Of a DNA stretch of 64,000 bases, positions 63,631 through 64,000 are shown piece by piece. Position 1 is the stretch's first letter; each line of letters opens with the position of its first letter. Under the pieces are notes generated by a model that saw only the letters and a program-made list of their open reading frames with translations, had not been told where the DNA came from and ran no database searches. This DNA comes from JBFHFS01 sp041583495 (GTDB lineage: Bacteria; Bacteroidota; Bacteroidia; Bacteroidales; Marinilabiliaceae). Both the position numbers and the translations under genes were made by a program. Where the stretch lies: positions 35,120 to 99,119 of the forward strand of contig JBFHFS010000012.1 of assembly GCA_041583495.1 (NCBI GenBank), written 5' to 3'.

Positions 63631-64000
63631 GGTCAACCTGATACAAAAAAAAGCTCCGGCTCAAATAAATGAATCGGAGCTTAACTAAAGGTCGGCGGCG
63701 ACCGGATTTTATCCCGGTTTCCCGGGGCTCCCGCTTTTACGCAAGTATCATTCCAAGGGAAAGTGGAAAGGGTGGAAAAGGAATCAAGGTTAAACCGGAG
63801 ATGGATTAAGGGAGTTGACAGCAAACGTTAAAGGTGTATCCGGGGTCCCTGAAGGGGGCCAAGGTGAATAACCCTCGGCGCGAAATGCCTGGCATGAAAG
63901 CTGCCGGGGGTAATAAAGGGCTGCTTCCCGGGTCCCTGCCGGGGACCAATAGAGAAAAAAGGGTGGAAAGGTGGAAGGGGTGAAAAGGTGAAAAGGTGAA
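63631..64000 (+). repeat. Long tandem repeat, copy 2 (continues past the window)
   Basis: Same element as copy 1, with few substitutions. Two of these fall in stems: A to G in AGCTCCGG (63652-63659) facing U, and C to T in ACCCTCGGC (63871-63879) facing G. Both keep G-U pairing in a plus-strand RNA but would be A-C mismatches on the minus strand. A third GGTGAAAA array starts at 63953, so further copies may follow. Confidence 0.88.

Noticed and set aside
63063..63664. Phe/Pro/His-rich open frames on the minus strand (LFTFSPFHPF type)
   Set aside because: They are the GGTGAAAA minisatellite read in one frame; low complexity, no homology and no start context.
63246..64000. CRISPR array
   Set aside because: Repeats are long (about 388 bp) with no short regular spacers and no cas genes.

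Overview
The window reads as chromosomal DNA of a Bacteroidota bacterium. Supporting marks are a GldH lipoprotein gene overlapping a PSP1/RicT gene, tandem S46 dipeptidyl-peptidases, an acetyl-type MetA, a CzcA pump fused to a TolC domain, several promoters of the TAnnTTTG -7 type, and weak or absent Shine-Dalgarno sequences. A marine or anaerobic Bacteroidales/Marinilabiliales lineage is my guess; no rRNA or other taxonomic marker is present. No tRNA, rRNA, CRISPR array, SusC/SusD pair or transposase was seen.

Layout. (1) 1-9.9 kb: housekeeping and envelope genes, mostly on the minus strand: holB-ricT-gldH-trmB-alkyltransferase-like protein-mrp, a divergent GT28/MurG-like glycosyltransferase, a small membrane protein, a CHAD protein, a DUF3108 protein and an Ig-like lipoprotein. 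(2) 10-19 kb: a coiled-coil membrane protein; rnr-tetR-metA-HAD hydrolase; a Cys/Met-metabolism PLP enzyme divergent from an Lrp/AsnC regulator; a DUF3267 membrane protease-like protein. (3) 19-24.6 kb: a heavy-metal RND system (adaptor plus pump-TolC fusion). (4) 24.9-40 kb: the most interesting block. It has five Gfo/Idh/MocA oxidoreductases, four with twin-arginine leaders and three of those with a cysteine suggesting Tat lipoproteins. It also has a membrane-anchored tetraheme cytochrome fused to a SUMF1-like domain, a xylose-isomerase-like TIM barrel protein, a DUF1080 (3-keto-disaccharide hydrolase) protein and a ThuA protein. A GT2 plus GT39-TPR glycosyltransferase pair and a small membrane protein sit in the middle. 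(5) 40-48 kb: pterin dehydratase, then a five-gene LolA-like/FtsX/FtsX/ABC/outer-membrane-barrel set, and a PAS histidine kinase. (6) 48.7-64 kb: MORN-type repeat protein, cysS, an M28 glutaminyl-cyclase-like lipoprotein, rnhB, three small outer-membrane barrels, two S46 peptidases, MarC, a TPR-LytS-type kinase, and a 388-bp tandem repeat running off the window.

How the genes may work together. The 24.9-40 kb block looks like an oxidative glycoside-degradation locus. Tat-exported Gfo/Idh/MocA enzymes would oxidise a sugar hydroxyl (typically C3), the DUF1080 protein would cleave the 3-keto-glycoside, and the TIM-barrel protein would isomerise or epimerise the keto sugar. The heme/SUMF1 fusion, cotranscribed with two of the exported oxidoreductases, could link their bound nicotinamide cofactor to the quinone pool. 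That link is inference and is the main candidate for an undescribed system here.

Other structure not explained by the gene list: a degenerate second copy of the rnhB 3' end beside a second copy of the adjacent barrel gene, marking a tandem duplication of about 1.09 kb period; a G10 tract in the leader of the cytochrome fusion gene; and two near-identical 388-bp units whose hairpin substitutions keep G-U pairing on the plus strand.
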